Shown here: piece after piece, positions 53,588 to 62,085 of the stretch
Position numbering within the stretch: the first letter of the stretch is position 1
Layout of the letters: each line of letters opens with the position of its first letter
Assembly (NCBI RefSeq): GCF_009690905.1
Contig: NZ_VOSW01000030.1
Location: forward strand, 1 to 64,000
DNA length: 64,000 nucleotides
Direction: 5' to 3'
Origin: Paraburkholderia madseniana
Lineage (GTDB): Bacteria; Pseudomonadota; Gammaproteobacteria; Burkholderiales; Burkholderiaceae
Translations under genes and position numbers: made by a program
Notes under the pieces: generated by a model
Told to the model about the DNA's origin: nothing
The model's database searches: none
What the model saw: only the letters and a program-made list of their open reading frames with translations

Positions 53588-54976
53588 TTACTCGTCGAGA
53601 CTGTTCGGCGTGAGAAGCGGCTGCGCCCCGTCGATGGAGTCGCGTAGGCGCTGGGCACCAGCCTCCAGAGCCAGCAACGCCTCCCTCGCGGTTGGCTGGG
53701 TATAGACTTCCTGGCTTTCGGGGGAGGCATGGTGCATGAAGCGACGGATGAGCGCTTTATCGATGCCCGCATTCTTCAAGCGTCGGCCGTAGGCGTGGCG
53801 GTGTCCGTGTGGGGTTGTGCCGAGCGACTTGGCAACCGGCAGGCCTAGGCGCTCGCAGGCTGCCGCATGGGCCTTGTTGTATTGGGCCAGGCAATACATT
53901 CCGCCGACTGGCGAGCGCCGCAAATTGACGAATGCAAACGGGTGACCCCGATCGACACACGCTACCTCTTCCAGGTAGCAATACCAGAGCTTCAGAAAGA
54001 GTTCGCCATACTCCGGCAGGAACCAGTACGCCTGCTTATAGTAAGGAGCATCATGCGTACCGCCTTTCCAGCCGGCTCCCCGGCTGTCCATGAGTTCGGT
54101 ACGGGGCACCAGGCAGAATTTCTCGGCGAGGTAGGCGGCCCTGTTCCCTTTCCTGGGTTTGCTGCGTGCATCGCTCCAGTCTGCGGGTGCCGCCCCGTGG
54201 GCCGGATGATGAATGAGCACCATCGCCCGACGGCTGTTGGCCGGATCGGGGAACACGTCCCCGATGTACAGGTGAAAAGGCTCGGACTCCCGGAAACCCG
54301 CGCCGTGCAACAGCAGTGTGATGAGCATGTTGCGATAGTCATGTCGGCCAGCAACTTTGAAGCCCTTCAGCAGCAGGTCCATGAAACGGTCGTCCGGAAA
54401 GGCGGGAGGGTCCCCTTTTTCGACTTTCGGCAGGCGCCGTGCAAGCACCCTGTGCCCCGTTATCTCCGGGGTTGGATTGGCAGCCCAGGTGTGTCCAAGG
54501 AACGCTCTGTCCCGTCGATACTGATAGGCAGCCTCGTCAGTTATGCGGTCATAGAGAGCCCCGACATAGCGTGGATTCACCTTCGCCGCTGCAGGCCGCA
54601 TTTCTGCGAGCCAGTCGAAGAAATCGGTGAGATGGGTCACTATGTGTCCGGCGTCCTGCACTGACCTCGGCTGCCAGCACAGACCGCTGGGATCCAGACC
54701 GCTCTCACGGTCGAAGGTACCGGTATAAAGCCGCTGGGCAAAATTCTGGAACAGGTGGTGAGTATCACGCTCGGCTGGATTGCTTTGCAGATACTCCAGG
54801 AACATCCGCACCGACCGGATCACCTTGGTCATCCAGGAAAGGCTGCGATCATGGGTCCGAGACAGGCAATAGTCGAGCAGCGGTTCCAGTACGCCCGCTG
54901 GTGTGAGCAACGCGGGAATCTCTGTAAACACGCCGGTCGCATCGGTATGGACACGGGCCTTGACGGCGACGAACAT
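53588..54976 (-). CDS. gmtY: GmtY-like tyrosine recombinase
   Basis: Site-specific recombinase of 462 residues. SAM-like N-terminal domain (LEPLLDYCLSRTHDRSLSWM, FLEYLQSNPAERDTHHLFQNF) and catalytic domain with Arg I in HGAGFRESEPFHLYIGD, then H390-x-x-R393 (PHGHRHAYGRRL), H416 (MHHAS) and nucleophile Tyr425 (QEVYTQPT). All catalytic positions are intact, so it should be active. ATG 54976 chosen: it has an AGAGGA ribosome site and starts at MFVAVKARVHTD. The frame stays open to a TTG at 55201, but that 75-residue extension has weak coding bias. Confidence 0.78.
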   Translation of the reverse strand: MFVAVKARVHTDATGVFTEIPALLTPAGVLEPLLDYCLSRTHDRSLSWMTKVIRSVRMFLEYLQSNPAERDTHHLFQNFAQRLYTGTFDRESGLDPSGLCWQPRSVQDAGHIVTHLTDFFDWLAEMRPAAAKVNPRYVGALYDRITDEAAYQYRRDRAFLGHTWAANPTPEITGHRVLARRLPKVEKGDPPAFPDDRFMDLLLKGFKVAGRHDYRNMLITLLLHGAGFRESEPFHLYIGDVFPDPANSRRAMVLIHHPAHGAAPADWSDARSKPRKGNRAAYLAEKFCLVPRTELMDSRGAGWKGGTHDAPYYKQAYWFLPEYGELFLKLWYCYLEEVACVDRGHPFAFVNLRRSPVGGMYCLAQYNKAHAAACERLGLPVAKSLGTTPHGHRHAYGRRLKNAGIDKALIRRFMHHASPESQEVYTQPTAREALLALEAGAQRLRDSIDGAQPLLTPNSLDE

Positions 54977-55584
54977 TGGGATCCTCTGCGGCAGTGCTGG
55001 GAGCGCGTCACCATCGGCCAGCCGGTCTGGCGGTGACGTGGCTGCGATTGCTTGGCTTGCGGGTTCGCGACCATCGCTTTCACGTCTGTCGGAAGCAATA
55101 TCTTCTAGCCCGTCCCGGATCGCGCCGAGAAACGGTACGAAAACAAGGACGTCATCAGTCTTCCGAGTACGGCGAATGATACTTGTTCGGCGTCGCGCCA
55201 AAACACATCGTCACACACCACCTGCCGAGATCCTCGTTCACTGACCTTGAACGGCGCACGGTCCCGATAGTCTTGGCAGCGAAGAGCGCGAGTGATTGCA
55301 TATCTCGCTGGCATAACCGATGGTCGATGACAATCCGTTGTACTCAAGGCTCTGAATTTCGAGACCACGATAACACGTAGCCAAGGTGGGTCAATATATC
55401 GTCGTTACGCGGGAAAGATATGAGCGCAGCGCATGCAGATCAGAATGCTTTGCGTGCACCGACCCCCGATCACATGCATGCCGTAGGCCTCGCTCAGTGT
55501 GTGGCGTTAGAGCCTTGGACCATCGAGTGTTTGCCGAGCATGCTCGTCCCTGAGGGTGGTCCGCTTACGCAATCGACACTCCCC

Positions 55585-55659
55585 GTGTGCACAACTTGGC
55601 TGCCCACACCTCAAGGGCGTGGACAGCCGCCCTCTGGGCGGTGCCCAAGTTGCACACAC
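55585..55659. repeat. Nested inverted repeat beside recombinase trio
   Basis: Outer arms GTGTGCACAACTTGG (55585-55599) and CCAAGTTGCACACAC (55645-55659) pair at 13 of 15 positions; inside is a perfect 6-base stem CCGCCC/GGGCGG with a 3-base loop (55627-55641). Followed at once by a palindromic GCCGGCTACGCCGGC. It lies 0.6 kb upstream of gmtY and could be an element end or recombinase site. Confidence 0.5.
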
Positions 55660-55872
55660 TCGATGCTGACGCGCCGGCTACGCCGGCTTGCCCTAGTGAG
55701 AAATAGTTCTTGAAACCCGTTTGATCTAACACGGATCCGAGAGGGACGTCTTGGCAAGGTGCAACACCAAAGCTACATCGTATGCAAAGCGAAGGTATGA
55801 CTTGTGACGCCATAGGGCAAATAAACACCCCAGCATGAGAGGTGTTGAATCGTAATTTCAGCCAAAACCCCC

Positions 55873-55888
55873 GAACTATGTATTTCGA
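55873..55888. repeat. Copy of IS21-type terminal repeat sequence
   Basis: Complement reads TCGAAATACATAGTTC, identical over 16 bases to 35103-35118 in the IS21-type end between the Tad loci. A single 16-base match in a window this size can occur by chance, so this is tentative. Confidence 0.35.
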
Positions 55889-56603
55889 ATTGGGGGGAAT
55901 AACCTAAGCCGGAGCCCGCTAGTCAGTCGGCGACCACCATCTGTTCTCTTTCCATCCGCGCTGTCTTTGATGATTGCAGCGGCGTATGTGAAGAAATTTC
56001 CCCGTGGCTGACTCCAGTCGCGTTTTCAGGTTCTTTCTCGTACCTGCTACCTGAATCGCGCCGGTCGTCACGTCGTCGACTTCCGCGCCCTTTCCTTCGC
56101 AAGCTCTGGGCCAGCTTCCCCAAATGCCAGGAAATACGGAGGTGACACCGGTTTGCGTGTTGTCCAATTCCACCTCCGGCGCACAGGTTGTCTCTAATCT
56201 GCGACGATTTTGGGCGCCAAGCCGCCGGAGGCAGAATCCCGGAGAGGCCCGCCGTTCGGTGCTCTGCGGAAAACATCTCGCGATTTACCCTGGTTCGGTC
56301 AGGACGCCGGCGTCGATGAGATCGACGGCATTTCCATGGGCCTGCCAGTCCGAACCGTCTCAAAGTTGACACGCGACTGATCCAGGACGCCAGAAAAGGC
56401 GTCGAATTTGCGCTGTGACGCGTGACTTTGACGGTGGCCACGACCGGTGAGGAAAACGATGGCTTGAAAGTCGAAGTATTTCCTACAACAATGAATCGAC
56501 CACAGGCGCGCGATGAACCATTCGTTCGCTTAGGAATGGAAACCAAAAAAATCAGATAGACCGGGTGAGAAAAAATATCCGGCTCTCGTGCAAGGCGGGG
56601 ATC

Positions 56604-57836
56604 ATGTACTTTTCAGATCGGGGAGCGCTCGGCGCCGAACGTTGCATCCATAGCTGGCTGACACGCGAACGCGTGCTGCTGTACAGCTGCGCGATGCTCG
56701 TGCTTTGCGCCATCCTGCTGGCGGCATGGGGTTGGACTAGCGGCGGGTTCATGGCGACTGACGTCACCCGACCAGGCGTCGACTTTTCGGTGTTCTGGAC
56801 TGCGTCGCATGTGATGCTGACCGGCTCACCGGCGGCGGTCTACGACTATCCAACGTTTTCACGGGCCGAAGCGGAGCTATTTGGCGCGCATGGTTTTTTG
56901 CCGTGGCTTTATCCGCCCACATTGCTGCTGCTGTTCGCACCGCTTGCTTTATTGCCGTACGCGCCCTGCTACCTGTTGTTCGTGTGCGTTGGCGCCTGGC
57001 TGTTTGCGGCCGGCACGCAGGGGGTTACCGGTTTCGCTGCTCACTTTCGGCGCCCGCAGTTTGCCGCCCTCGTCGTGCTCGCATATCCAGGCGTCTTTGC
57101 TGCAGCAGTCGTTGGGCAGAATGCGTTGATTACCGCCGCGCTGATGGCCTTCGCCGTTCGCTGGACCGAGCGACATCCTGTACGCGCAGGCATCTGCATC
57201 GGCTTGCTGGCAATCAAACCGCAACTAGCCGTGCTATTTCCAGTTGTGCTGATCGCAGCGCGCGCATGGAAAACCATGTGGGTGGCAGCAATCAGTGCTG
57301 CCGGGTTTGTTGGAATCAGTGTACTCGTGTGTGGCACACAATCGCTTCGCGCATTTATGGTCGGCACTAGCGTGGCGCGCGAGTTGGTGCTCGAGAATCG
57401 CGTGCTGTACTGGCCTTCCTCTCCGACGCCATTTGCCGCGCTGCGTCTCGCGGATGCGTCTGCCGCCATGGCTTATGCTGCACAAGGCGCAGTCGCATTG
57501 ATCGCTGCTGCGGCCGCGTGCTATGTGTGGCGGCGCACAGACGATCTGCGAATGCGGGCTGCGGCGATTGCGGTAGCGACGCTGCTCGCCAACCCCTACG
57601 TATGGTTCTACGAACTGACCTGGCTCGGTGTTGCACTCGTCTGTCTTGCTGCTTGCGGCCTTGAAAAGGGTTGGCGGCGCGGCGAGCAGGCCGTTCTGGT
57701 ACTTGCGTGGCTGCTGCCGGTACACGAATTCTTCAACCGCCTGAGTCACTTGCCGCAAATCGGACCGGTCGTGTTGCTGCTTGTTCTGCTCGTTATCGTG
57801 CGGCGCACGCGGCTCGATGCGCAGGGGGCGGTATGA
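56604..57836 (+). CDS. GT87-type polyprenyl-phosphate-dependent glycosyltransferase (first copy)
   Basis: Integral membrane GT-C fold protein of 410 residues (DUF2029/GT87 family), expected to use a polyprenyl-phosphate sugar donor on the periplasmic side. About ten hydrophobic segments. GT87 landmarks: acidic residue of the first loop in GVDFSVFWTASHV, LPWLYPPTLLLLFAPLALLPY, AAVVGQNALITAAL, and GLLAIKPQLAVLFPVVL. ATG 56604 with AAGGCGGGG upstream is preferred to the GTG at 56565. First gene of a five-gene glycosylation operon. Confidence 0.82.
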   Translation: MYFSDRGALGAERCIHSWLTRERVLLYSCAMLVLCAILLAAWGWTSGGFMATDVTRPGVDFSVFWTASHVMLTGSPAAVYDYPTFSRAEAELFGAHGFLPWLYPPTLLLLFAPLALLPYAPCYLLFVCVGAWLFAAGTQGVTGFAAHFRRPQFAALVVLAYPGVFAAAVVGQNALITAALMAFAVRWTERHPVRAGICIGLLAIKPQLAVLFPVVLIAARAWKTMWVAAISAAGFVGISVLVCGTQSLRAFMVGTSVARELVLENRVLYWPSSPTPFAALRLADASAAMAYAAQGAVALIAAAAACYVWRRTDDLRMRAAAIAVATLLANPYVWFYELTWLGVALVCLAACGLEKGWRRGEQAVLVLAWLLPVHEFFNRLSHLPQIGPVVLLLVLLVIVRRTRLDAQGAV

Positions 57837-59116
57837 ACCTGCGCGCGTTTCGCCATGCCTCGGCGAAATGCCGGCCGCTGCCGGTATTGCACGCAGCGGG
57901 TCCGGCGAGGCGTCCGCATTGGCTCAACGCGGATCGTCTGCGGCTATACCCGATCATCGTATTTGGGTGCTACGCATTATTCATCGCAATCTTGCTGGTC
58001 CGGATGAGCGGGCAGAACGGGCTGAGCGGCACGAGTCCATTCGTGGTCGATTTCCTGCCGTTCTGGAGTGCAGCAGTTCTTGCGCTGCATGGGCACGCAG
58101 TCGACGCCTATAACGTAAAGGCGCTGTCCGTGATCGAGATCGGCACGGTGCCGTACCTCGGCACCGTCAACGGCGTCCTGCCGTGGCTGTATCCGCCAAA
58201 CACGTTGCTGCTGGTCGTTCCGCTCGCGCTGCTTCCCTACAAGGCAGCTGCGGTGCTATGGCTCGGTGGTGCATACGCGTTCTTCGTCAAGGTGATCCGG
58301 GTCATCGTGCCGGACCGGCACGCTATCCTGCCCGTGCTGTTCTTTCCTGGTGCGCTTTTCGTCATCAGCACCGGGCAAAACGGCTTGCTGACAGCCGCGC
58401 TCGCAGGGTGCGGACTTGTATGGTTGCGCCGCCGGCCGGTTGCTGCAGGGGTCTGTCTGGGCCTGTTGTGCATGAAGCCGCAACTGGTCCTGCTGTTTCC
58501 GCTGGCGCTGCTGTGCTCCCGGTCCTGGCGCGCGCTGGCTGCCTTCGTGTTGACGGCCGGGGCCACACTCGCGCTTGCGGTGCTCGTGTTCGGCGCTCAA
58601 ACGCTAACTGCATTCCTGCATAACACCGGGATTGCCGCTTACAGCATCGAGTCCGCACACGCCACGCTGGCACGAGTGCCAACTGTATTCGCGCTCGCTA
58701 CGTTGGTTCATGCGCCGGCTGGGCTCGCTTACGCGGCGCAGGGCGCGTGTGCGCTGATCGCCGCGGCTGCCGTCTGTTACGGGTGGAGCCGTGAATGCTC
58801 GTATGCCCTGCGTGCGGCAACGTTGATCTGCGCGAGCCTGCTCGTGAGTCCATATCTCTACGACTACGATCTCGCCTGGTTCGGTGTGCTGATCGCGTGG
58901 TATTGCCGGCATGCGCTGGTCGCGGGTTGGGAGCGCGGCGAACGGGAATGGCTGGCCGCGCTCTGGATCGCGCCGCTCGGGGGCATGTTGATCATGGCAT
59001 GCGGGCCGTTCCAGTTCTTGCCGTTGATCTCGCTGACAACGCTCGGGATGCTGCTGCGGCGCATCGCGCTGGAAAGGCGCGCGGCCCCGGTCTTCCAACG
59101 TTATGCCGACGAGTGA
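57833..59116 (+). CDS. GT87-type polyprenyl-phosphate-dependent glycosyltransferase (second copy)
   Basis: Membrane glycosyltransferase of 427 residues, paralogue of the preceding gene: VDFLPFWSAAVLALHG, LPWLYPPNTLLLVVPLALLPYK, ISTGQNGLLTAALAG, LLCMKPQLVLLFPLAL. A 45-residue basic N-terminal tail precedes the first helix. ATG overlaps the upstream stop (57833-57836), so translation is coupled. Two such enzymes in a row suggest two different acceptors or two consecutive sugar additions. Confidence 0.83.
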   Translation: MNLRAFRHASAKCRPLPVLHAAGPARRPHWLNADRLRLYPIIVFGCYALFIAILLVRMSGQNGLSGTSPFVVDFLPFWSAAVLALHGHAVDAYNVKALSVIEIGTVPYLGTVNGVLPWLYPPNTLLLVVPLALLPYKAAAVLWLGGAYAFFVKVIRVIVPDRHAILPVLFFPGALFVISTGQNGLLTAALAGCGLVWLRRRPVAAGVCLGLLCMKPQLVLLFPLALLCSRSWRALAAFVLTAGATLALAVLVFGAQTLTAFLHNTGIAAYSIESAHATLARVPTVFALATLVHAPAGLAYAAQGACALIAAAAVCYGWSRECSYALRAATLICASLLVSPYLYDYDLAWFGVLIAWYCRHALVAGWERGEREWLAALWIAPLGGMLIMACGPFQFLPLISLTTLGMLLRRIALERRAAPVFQRYADE

Positions 59117-59221
59117 GGGCCACTACACAAAAGAAGAAAATGCCGGAGAAAAACGTGCGCGATGTGTGGCCCACATTCCCACCGGCTCATAGCATCAAAT
59201 CAGAATTACGGGGAGGTAATC

Positions 59222-60271
59222 ATGTTTGAACAAAATAATATTTCATTGATTTCACTGGTAGTGCCGTTCTACAACGAAGGCGAGGCGGTAGATCATTTCT
59301 TTAGCGAGATCGTTCCGGTTCTCGAGGGGATTGCATCGACGCGTTTCGAAATAGTCTGCGTCAACGACGGCAGCAGCGATTGCACGCTCGATAAGCTGAT
59401 CGCCGCCAGCGTGCGCGACGCGCGCATACGTGTCATCGACCTGACGCGAAACTTCGGCAAGGAGGCGGCGTTGACGGCCGGTATCGACGAAGCATTCGGC
59501 GACGCGGTGATTCCTATTGACGCGGATCTTCAGGACCCGCCGAGCCTGATCCCGGTGATGATCGAACATTGGCGCAGCGGAGCAGAAGTGGTTGCCGCCA
59601 AACGGTCTAACCGCGCGTGCGACACCTTCGCGAAACGCACCGCCGCCGCGATCTACTATCGCGTTCACAATGCGCTGTCTGAAGTGAAGCTGCCGGAGAA
59701 CGTCGGCGACTTCAGGCTGATGGACCGCCAGGTCGTCAATGCACTGCGAAGCTTGCCGGAGCGTCGGCGCTTCATGAAAGGGCTGTTTGCGTGGGTCGGA
59801 TATCGGACCGTGATTGTCGAATACCAGCGCGAGCCGCGCAGCGCCGGTCATTCGAAATTCTCCGGATGGCGGTTGTGGAATTTTGCGCTCGAAGGCATCA
59901 CGAGCTTCAGCACCGTGCCGCTGCGGAGCTGGAGCTATATCGGCCTTGCGATCGCCACAGTGTCTTTTGTGTACGGCGGCTTCATCATCGGCCGCACGCT
60001 GTGGCTCGGCAACCCGGTGCCGGGCTACGCGTCACTGCTTTCCGTGATGCTGTTCATGGGGGGTATCGAGTTGATTGGGATCGGCGTGGTCGGCGAATAC
60101 ATCGGCCGAATCTACTACGAGACGAAGGGGCGGCCGGTCTATCTCGTGCGCCGCCGCTATCAGGAAAGTAGCAAGATCAGCACGCTGCCCGTCGGGCGCA
60201 ACAGCGCACGCATGTCGAACACCCTGCGGTTCGAACCCTCGCGCAAACGCGTGCGGTTCGCTGGCCGCTGA
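59222..60271 (+). CDS. GtrB-like polyprenyl-phosphate glycosyltransferase (GT2)
   Basis: Family 2 glycosyltransferase of 349 residues that should charge undecaprenyl phosphate with a hexose from a nucleotide sugar. GT2 A-fold: SLVVPFYNEGEAVDHFF, VNDGSSDCTLDKL, metal-binding DADLQDPPSLIP, and RREPRSAGHSKFS-like motif (YQREPRSAGHSKFSGWRLW). Two C-terminal membrane helices (~240-300) and a basic tail. GGGGAGG ribosome site. Provides the donor for the GT87 enzymes; GtrA downstream would flip it. Confidence 0.88.
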   Translation: MFEQNNISLISLVVPFYNEGEAVDHFFSEIVPVLEGIASTRFEIVCVNDGSSDCTLDKLIAASVRDARIRVIDLTRNFGKEAALTAGIDEAFGDAVIPIDADLQDPPSLIPVMIEHWRSGAEVVAAKRSNRACDTFAKRTAAAIYYRVHNALSEVKLPENVGDFRLMDRQVVNALRSLPERRRFMKGLFAWVGYRTVIVEYQREPRSAGHSKFSGWRLWNFALEGITSFSTVPLRSWSYIGLAIATVSFVYGGFIIGRTLWLGNPVPGYASLLSVMLFMGGIELIGIGVVGEYIGRIYYETKGRPVYLVRRRYQESSKISTLPVGRNSARMSNTLRFEPSRKRVRFAGR

Positions 60272-60289
60272 ATCGTGGAGGTATGAATC

Positions 60290-61024
60290 ATGTCCCCCGA
60301 TGCTTATCTTCAGATGGCCGAAACCGAGGCCGAACATTGGTGGTTTCGCGGCCGGCGCGATGTGTTGAGCTCGGTGCTGCGTCGCCTTATGTTGCCCTCC
60401 GGCGCGCGCGTGCTCGAAGTGGGCTCCGGCACCGGCGGCAACCTGGAAATGCTGGCCGAGTTCGGCAGTGTGAGCGGAATGGAGATGGACGAGACAGCGC
60501 GGATGCTGACCGCAAAAAGCACCGGAGAGCGTTTCGATATTCGCGCAGGACGTTGCCCGGATGATCTGCCTTTCGACTCCGAACGCTTCGACCTGATCTG
60601 TTTTTTCGATTGCCTCGAGCACATTGCCGACGACGTTGGCTCGCTTGCGCGCATGCGGGAAGTACTGGCCCCCGGCGGGAAAATCGTCGTAACAGTGCCG
60701 GCGTACCAATGGCTGTGGAGCGCGCACGACGTTTATCTTCATCATCACAGACGGTACGGTCGAACGGCGCTCGCGGCGTGCGCCGATGAGGCAGGGTATC
60801 GGATCGAACGCATGACTTACTTCAACACGCTGCTGCTTCCGCTGGCGATTGCCGTGCGTTTTATCGATCGTCTGCTCAAGCACGATCGGTCGAGCGGCGA
60901 TGCCACGCCGACCGGTGCTCTGAACATGCTCTTCTATCGGATCTTCAGTGCCGAGCGTCACTGGGTGTCACATGGCGCGTTGCCATGCGGCGTGTCGCTG
61001 CTCGCTGTGCTGACAGCGAAGTGA
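60290..61024 (+). CDS. Class I SAM-dependent methyltransferase
   Basis: Protein of 244 residues. N-terminal EAEHWWFRGRRDVL, a segment common to methyltransferases in O-antigen and polysaccharide clusters, SAM-binding motif I VLEVGSGTGGNLEML, motif II-type FDLICFFDCLEHIADD, post-motif LAPGGKIVVTVPAYQWLWSAHD. Probably methylates a sugar or lipid-linked glycan; exact acceptor unknown. GGAGG ribosome site; 18 bases after the GT2 gene. Confidence 0.85.
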   Translation: MSPDAYLQMAETEAEHWWFRGRRDVLSSVLRRLMLPSGARVLEVGSGTGGNLEMLAEFGSVSGMEMDETARMLTAKSTGERFDIRAGRCPDDLPFDSERFDLICFFDCLEHIADDVGSLARMREVLAPGGKIVVTVPAYQWLWSAHDVYLHHHRRYGRTALAACADEAGYRIERMTYFNTLLLPLAIAVRFIDRLLKHDRSSGDATPTGALNMLFYRIFSAERHWVSHGALPCGVSLLAVLTAK

Positions 61025-61031
61025 CACCGGC

Positions 61032-61409
61032 ATGAAAAACAGCACCGAGTTGACAAGACTGATCCGCTTCGGTGTTTGCGGACTGTCGGCGACTGCCCTG
61101 CATGTCGGCGTGGCCGTCGCGTTGATATCACACGCCGGTACGTCGCAGTTTCTCGCGAATACGGTCGCGTTCGCATGCGCGACCTGCTGGTCGTACCTTG
61201 TGAACACGCTCTGGAGTTTTTCGTCGTCGCTGCGTGTGCGGAACGTCTGGCGATTCATCACTGTTTCGCTTGCCGGTGCGGCCTTGACCGGACTGGTGTC
61301 CTACCTCGCGCAGATTACGGGGGCCGGACCATGGATAGGGATTGCGATGGTTGTTTGTGCGGTAACGCCGCTCACTTTTGTCACACACCGTCGCTGGACA
61401 TATCGATAG
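61032..61409 (+). CDS. gtrA: GtrA-family membrane protein, putative lipid-linked sugar flippase
   Basis: Protein of 125 residues with four hydrophobic segments in the GtrA arrangement: LIRFGVCGLSATALHVGVAVAL, FLANTVAFACATCWSYLVN (the conserved asparagine of the second helix), FITVSLAGAALTGLVSYLAQ, WIGIAMVVCAVTPLTFVTHRRW. GtrA proteins move undecaprenyl-phosphate sugars across the inner membrane. Seven bases after the methyltransferase, last gene of the operon. Confidence 0.88.
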   Translation: MKNSTELTRLIRFGVCGLSATALHVGVAVALISHAGTSQFLANTVAFACATCWSYLVNTLWSFSSSLRVRNVWRFITVSLAGAALTGLVSYLAQITGAGPWIGIAMVVCAVTPLTFVTHRRWTYR

Positions 61410-61584
61410 AACGTGGACATCTGCGTATCGCCGCGCTCTTCATGGAGAACGGGAAGCCGTTAAACGGGCTGGGACGATGGCATGTAACGAGTTATCGTTA
61501 TCGCGCAGATCCGACGAACGGGAGGCGCTAATACCACCCGATACCATCAGTTGCACACGGGTCGAGCCAGATCATCCAGGAGAG

Positions 61585-61622
61585 AAAAAGCCCCGCAAGT
61601 CGTTGACTTTACGGGGGTTTTC
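61585..61622 (+). terminator. Rho-independent terminator after glycosylation operon
   Basis: A-run, stem AAAGCCCCG...CGGGGGTTT with a mostly paired CAAGT/ACTTT inner part, then TTTT. About 175 bases past the gtrA stop; symmetrical A and T runs allow use in both directions. Confidence 0.65.
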
Positions 61623-61879
61623 AGAATACCGCAGCTCATGCCGGAACAACTTTTGGTGCCAGGGCCGGAATGGGAAAATTCCGGCTATCGCTTTGCTGGA
61701 GCGGGTTCGTGGAATTTTGCCGGTACGGATACCACCAAAAATACCACCGGGCGTGGGTACTAGGTCATTCACGTGCTTTTGGCTGGCCATTCTGTCTTTT
61801 GCATATGTCTCATGTCGAGACTCCGCTTGACGCGTATTGGGCCGTATTCGACCCAAAGGGGGCGCCGATGGCCTCGTCT

Positions 61880-62085
61880 AAATACAACCAGTGCGACGAG
61901 GCCGAGAAGCGCGCCGGTCGCACCGCTGAGCGCCACGCCGCGTTCGAGCGAGTGCACGACGTCGCTGCTTTGCAGCAAGGATGTCTCGGGTAACTGTTCG
62001 AGTGCGACACTGTGATTCGCGAGGACATGGATATGTCGCGATGTGATCCGCGCCGGCAGCAAGTCGTCGTACGCACGTCGCACAC
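61880..62085 (-). pseudogene. Fragment resembling DUF1269-type glycine-zipper membrane protein
   Basis: Roughly 68 residues read RAYDDLLPARITSRHIHVLA, then LPETSLLQSSDVVHSLERG and GATGALLGLVALVV, a pattern I associate with DUF1269-like membrane proteins (helical region then glycine-zipper helix). The expected N-terminal LLPD start and the second half of the membrane region are missing on either side. Called from memory of the family, so tentative. Confidence 0.45.

Larger units (their letters stand above)
54977..56603. other. 1.6 kb region without a convincing gene, between recombinase trio and glycosyltransferase operon
   Basis: Open frames here (for example 55923-56546 minus) show no recognisable motif and poor codon bias. 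The region carries a nested dyad (55585-55659), a 16-base match to the IS21-type end at 35 kb (55873-55888) and a sequence TCTCAAAGTTGACA (56359-56372) that resembles the dyads upstream of Tad locus 2. Most likely debris of mobile elements plus the promoter of the downstream operon. Confidence 0.6.

Noticed and set aside
55585..55659. Idea that the nested dyad is an integron attC site
   Set aside because: The arms lack the RYYYAAC / GTTRRRY core pattern and there is no integron integrase nearby.
55420..55713. 97-codon plus-strand frame upstream of gmtY
   Set aside because: Runs through the nested inverted repeat; no ribosome site and no recognisable sequence.
55923..56546. 207-codon minus-strand frame in the gene-free region beside the trio
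   Set aside because: No motif, abrupt composition change mid-frame, no ribosome site, and overlaps IS-like debris.
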